Below, piece after piece: positions 4,799 to 5,358 of a stretch of DNA of 5,358 nt. This DNA is from DASWRT01 sp036403035. GTDB taxonomy: Bacteria; Pseudomonadota; Alphaproteobacteria; ATCC43930; CGMCC-115725. Numbering within the stretch: position 1 is the stretch's first letter; every line of letters begins with the position of its first letter. Position numbers and translations under genes: made by a program. Under the pieces are notes generated by a model, which saw only the letters and a list, made by a program, of their open reading frames with translations, had not been told where the DNA came from and searched no databases. The stretch spans positions 1-5,358 of the forward strand of contig DASWRT010000386.1 of assembly GCA_036403035.1 (NCBI GenBank), in the 5' to 3' direction.

Positions 4799-5358
4799 AT
4801 GGCTGCCGTCCGGTTGCGGCGCCTCGCCGCCGGTTTCGCCGCTACCGCCGCCGTCGCGGTCGCGCTCCTTGCGTCCGCGGCATGCGCACCGCCGCCGGCA
4901 TGCGCCGCCGACGAGCCGCAGCCTGCCGCCGACGCCGCGGCGACCGTCCGCGTCGCGACGCTGAAGTTCGGCACCGTGGAGTGGGAGATCGACGTGATGC
5001 GACGGCACGGGCTCGACCGTGCGCACGGCGTCCGCGTCGAAGCCGTCGACTTCGCCGGTGCGCCGGCTGCGCAGGTCGCGTTGCAGGGCGGCCGGGTCGA
5101 TACGGCCGTCCTCGATTGGCTCTGGGTGTCGCGGCAGCGGGCGGCGGGCGCCGATTGGACCTTCGCGCCGTTCTCGTCCGCTGTCGGATCGGTGATCGTT
5201 CCGGCCGGCTCGCCGATCCGGTCGGTCGCCGATCTCAAGGGAAAGCGGCTCGGCGTCGCCGGCAGCCCGCTCGACAAAGGGTGGCTGATCCTGCGGCTGC
5301 TGACGATCCGCAATGACGGTTTCGACCTCGACGGGGCGGCGGCGGAGAAGTCGTTCGG
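4799..5358 (+). CDS. ABC transporter substrate-binding protein, NitT/TauT (NMT1-like) type, N-terminal part (cut by right window edge)
   Basis: The frame is open to the window end, giving 186 residues. Residues 1-36 are a signal peptide (VRLRRLAAG, Ala/Val/Leu core, cleavage near ACA). A short Ala/Pro/Asp linker leads to the type II periplasmic binding domain from about residue 50. That domain shows VATLKFGTVEWEIDVMRRHG, a helix and strand pattern with VALQGGRVDTAVLDWLWVSR (the 'G.VD' surface loop), and SVADLKGKRLGVAGSPLDKG, the hinge element shared by NitT/TauT/thiamine-precursor binding proteins. Cys29 is not in a proper lipobox (SAAC), so a soluble protein is more likely than a lipoprotein. 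Start ATG 4799 is given; GTG 4790, which adds three residues, has better Shine-Dalgarno spacing. Its ATPase and permease would be expected downstream, outside the window. The ligand is unknown. It is not the XoxJ/MxaJ type, which begins differently. Confidence 0.86.
   Translation, partial: MAAVRLRRLAAGFAATAAVAVALLASAACAPPPACAADEPQPAADAAATVRVATLKFGTVEWEIDVMRRHGLDRAHGVRVEAVDFAGAPAAQVALQGGRVDTAVLDWLWVSRQRAAGADWTFAPFSSAVGSVIVPAGSPIRSVADLKGKRLGVAGSPLDKGWLILRLLTIRNDGFDLDGAAAEKSF

Noticed and set aside
4883..4887. Lipoprotein signal at Cys29 of the second binding protein
   Set aside because: The residues before the cysteine are SAA, with no Leu at -3, so the lipobox is not convincing.

Overview
The window is GC-rich bacterial DNA (about two thirds G+C by eye) with the strong G/C third-position bias of a high-GC proteobacterium. 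Gene content suggests an alphaproteobacterium that oxidises alcohols in the periplasm with PQQ enzymes, but nothing here fixes the genus. The window is almost fully coding. It holds seven genes in two divergent groups around a control region of about 157 bases (4095-4251).

Leftward group (minus strand, read from 4094 down to 1): a periplasmic substrate-binding protein, a seven-bladed YVTN-type beta-propeller with a signal peptide, an ABC ATPase, an ABC-2 type permease, and the start of a small exported protein that runs off the left edge. The first three junctions can each be read as a 4-base ATGA stop/start overlap (2820-2823, 1825-1828, 989-992). The fourth gap is 16 bases. This looks like one tightly coupled operon. 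The gene set and order match the ABC systems annotated as 'PQQ-dependent alcohol dehydrogenase system' (PedABC-like in Pseudomonas putida, LutA/D/E/F-like in methylotrophs). Homologues there have been linked to growth with lanthanide-dependent PQQ alcohol dehydrogenases. No dehydrogenase, TonB receptor or PQQ biosynthesis gene lies within the window, so the link rests on protein family resemblance.

Rightward group (plus strand): a small exported protein of a DUF3280/DUF2380-like family with a CNGC motif, closely followed by a second periplasmic binding protein of the NitT/TauT (NMT1-like) kind that runs off the right edge.

A plausible joint role is a periplasmic uptake or sensing module that supports PQQ alcohol oxidation. 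The operon's binding protein and beta-propeller would handle a ligand (metal, cofactor or alcohol-derived compound) in the periplasm, and the ATPase/permease pair would move it across the inner membrane. The exported small proteins would be accessory. An importer-style binding protein beside an exporter-style ABC-2 permease leaves the transport direction open. The long open frames on the plus strand across 339-4457 are antisense shadows of the real genes. No tRNA, rRNA, CRISPR, insertion sequence or convincing terminator was seen.
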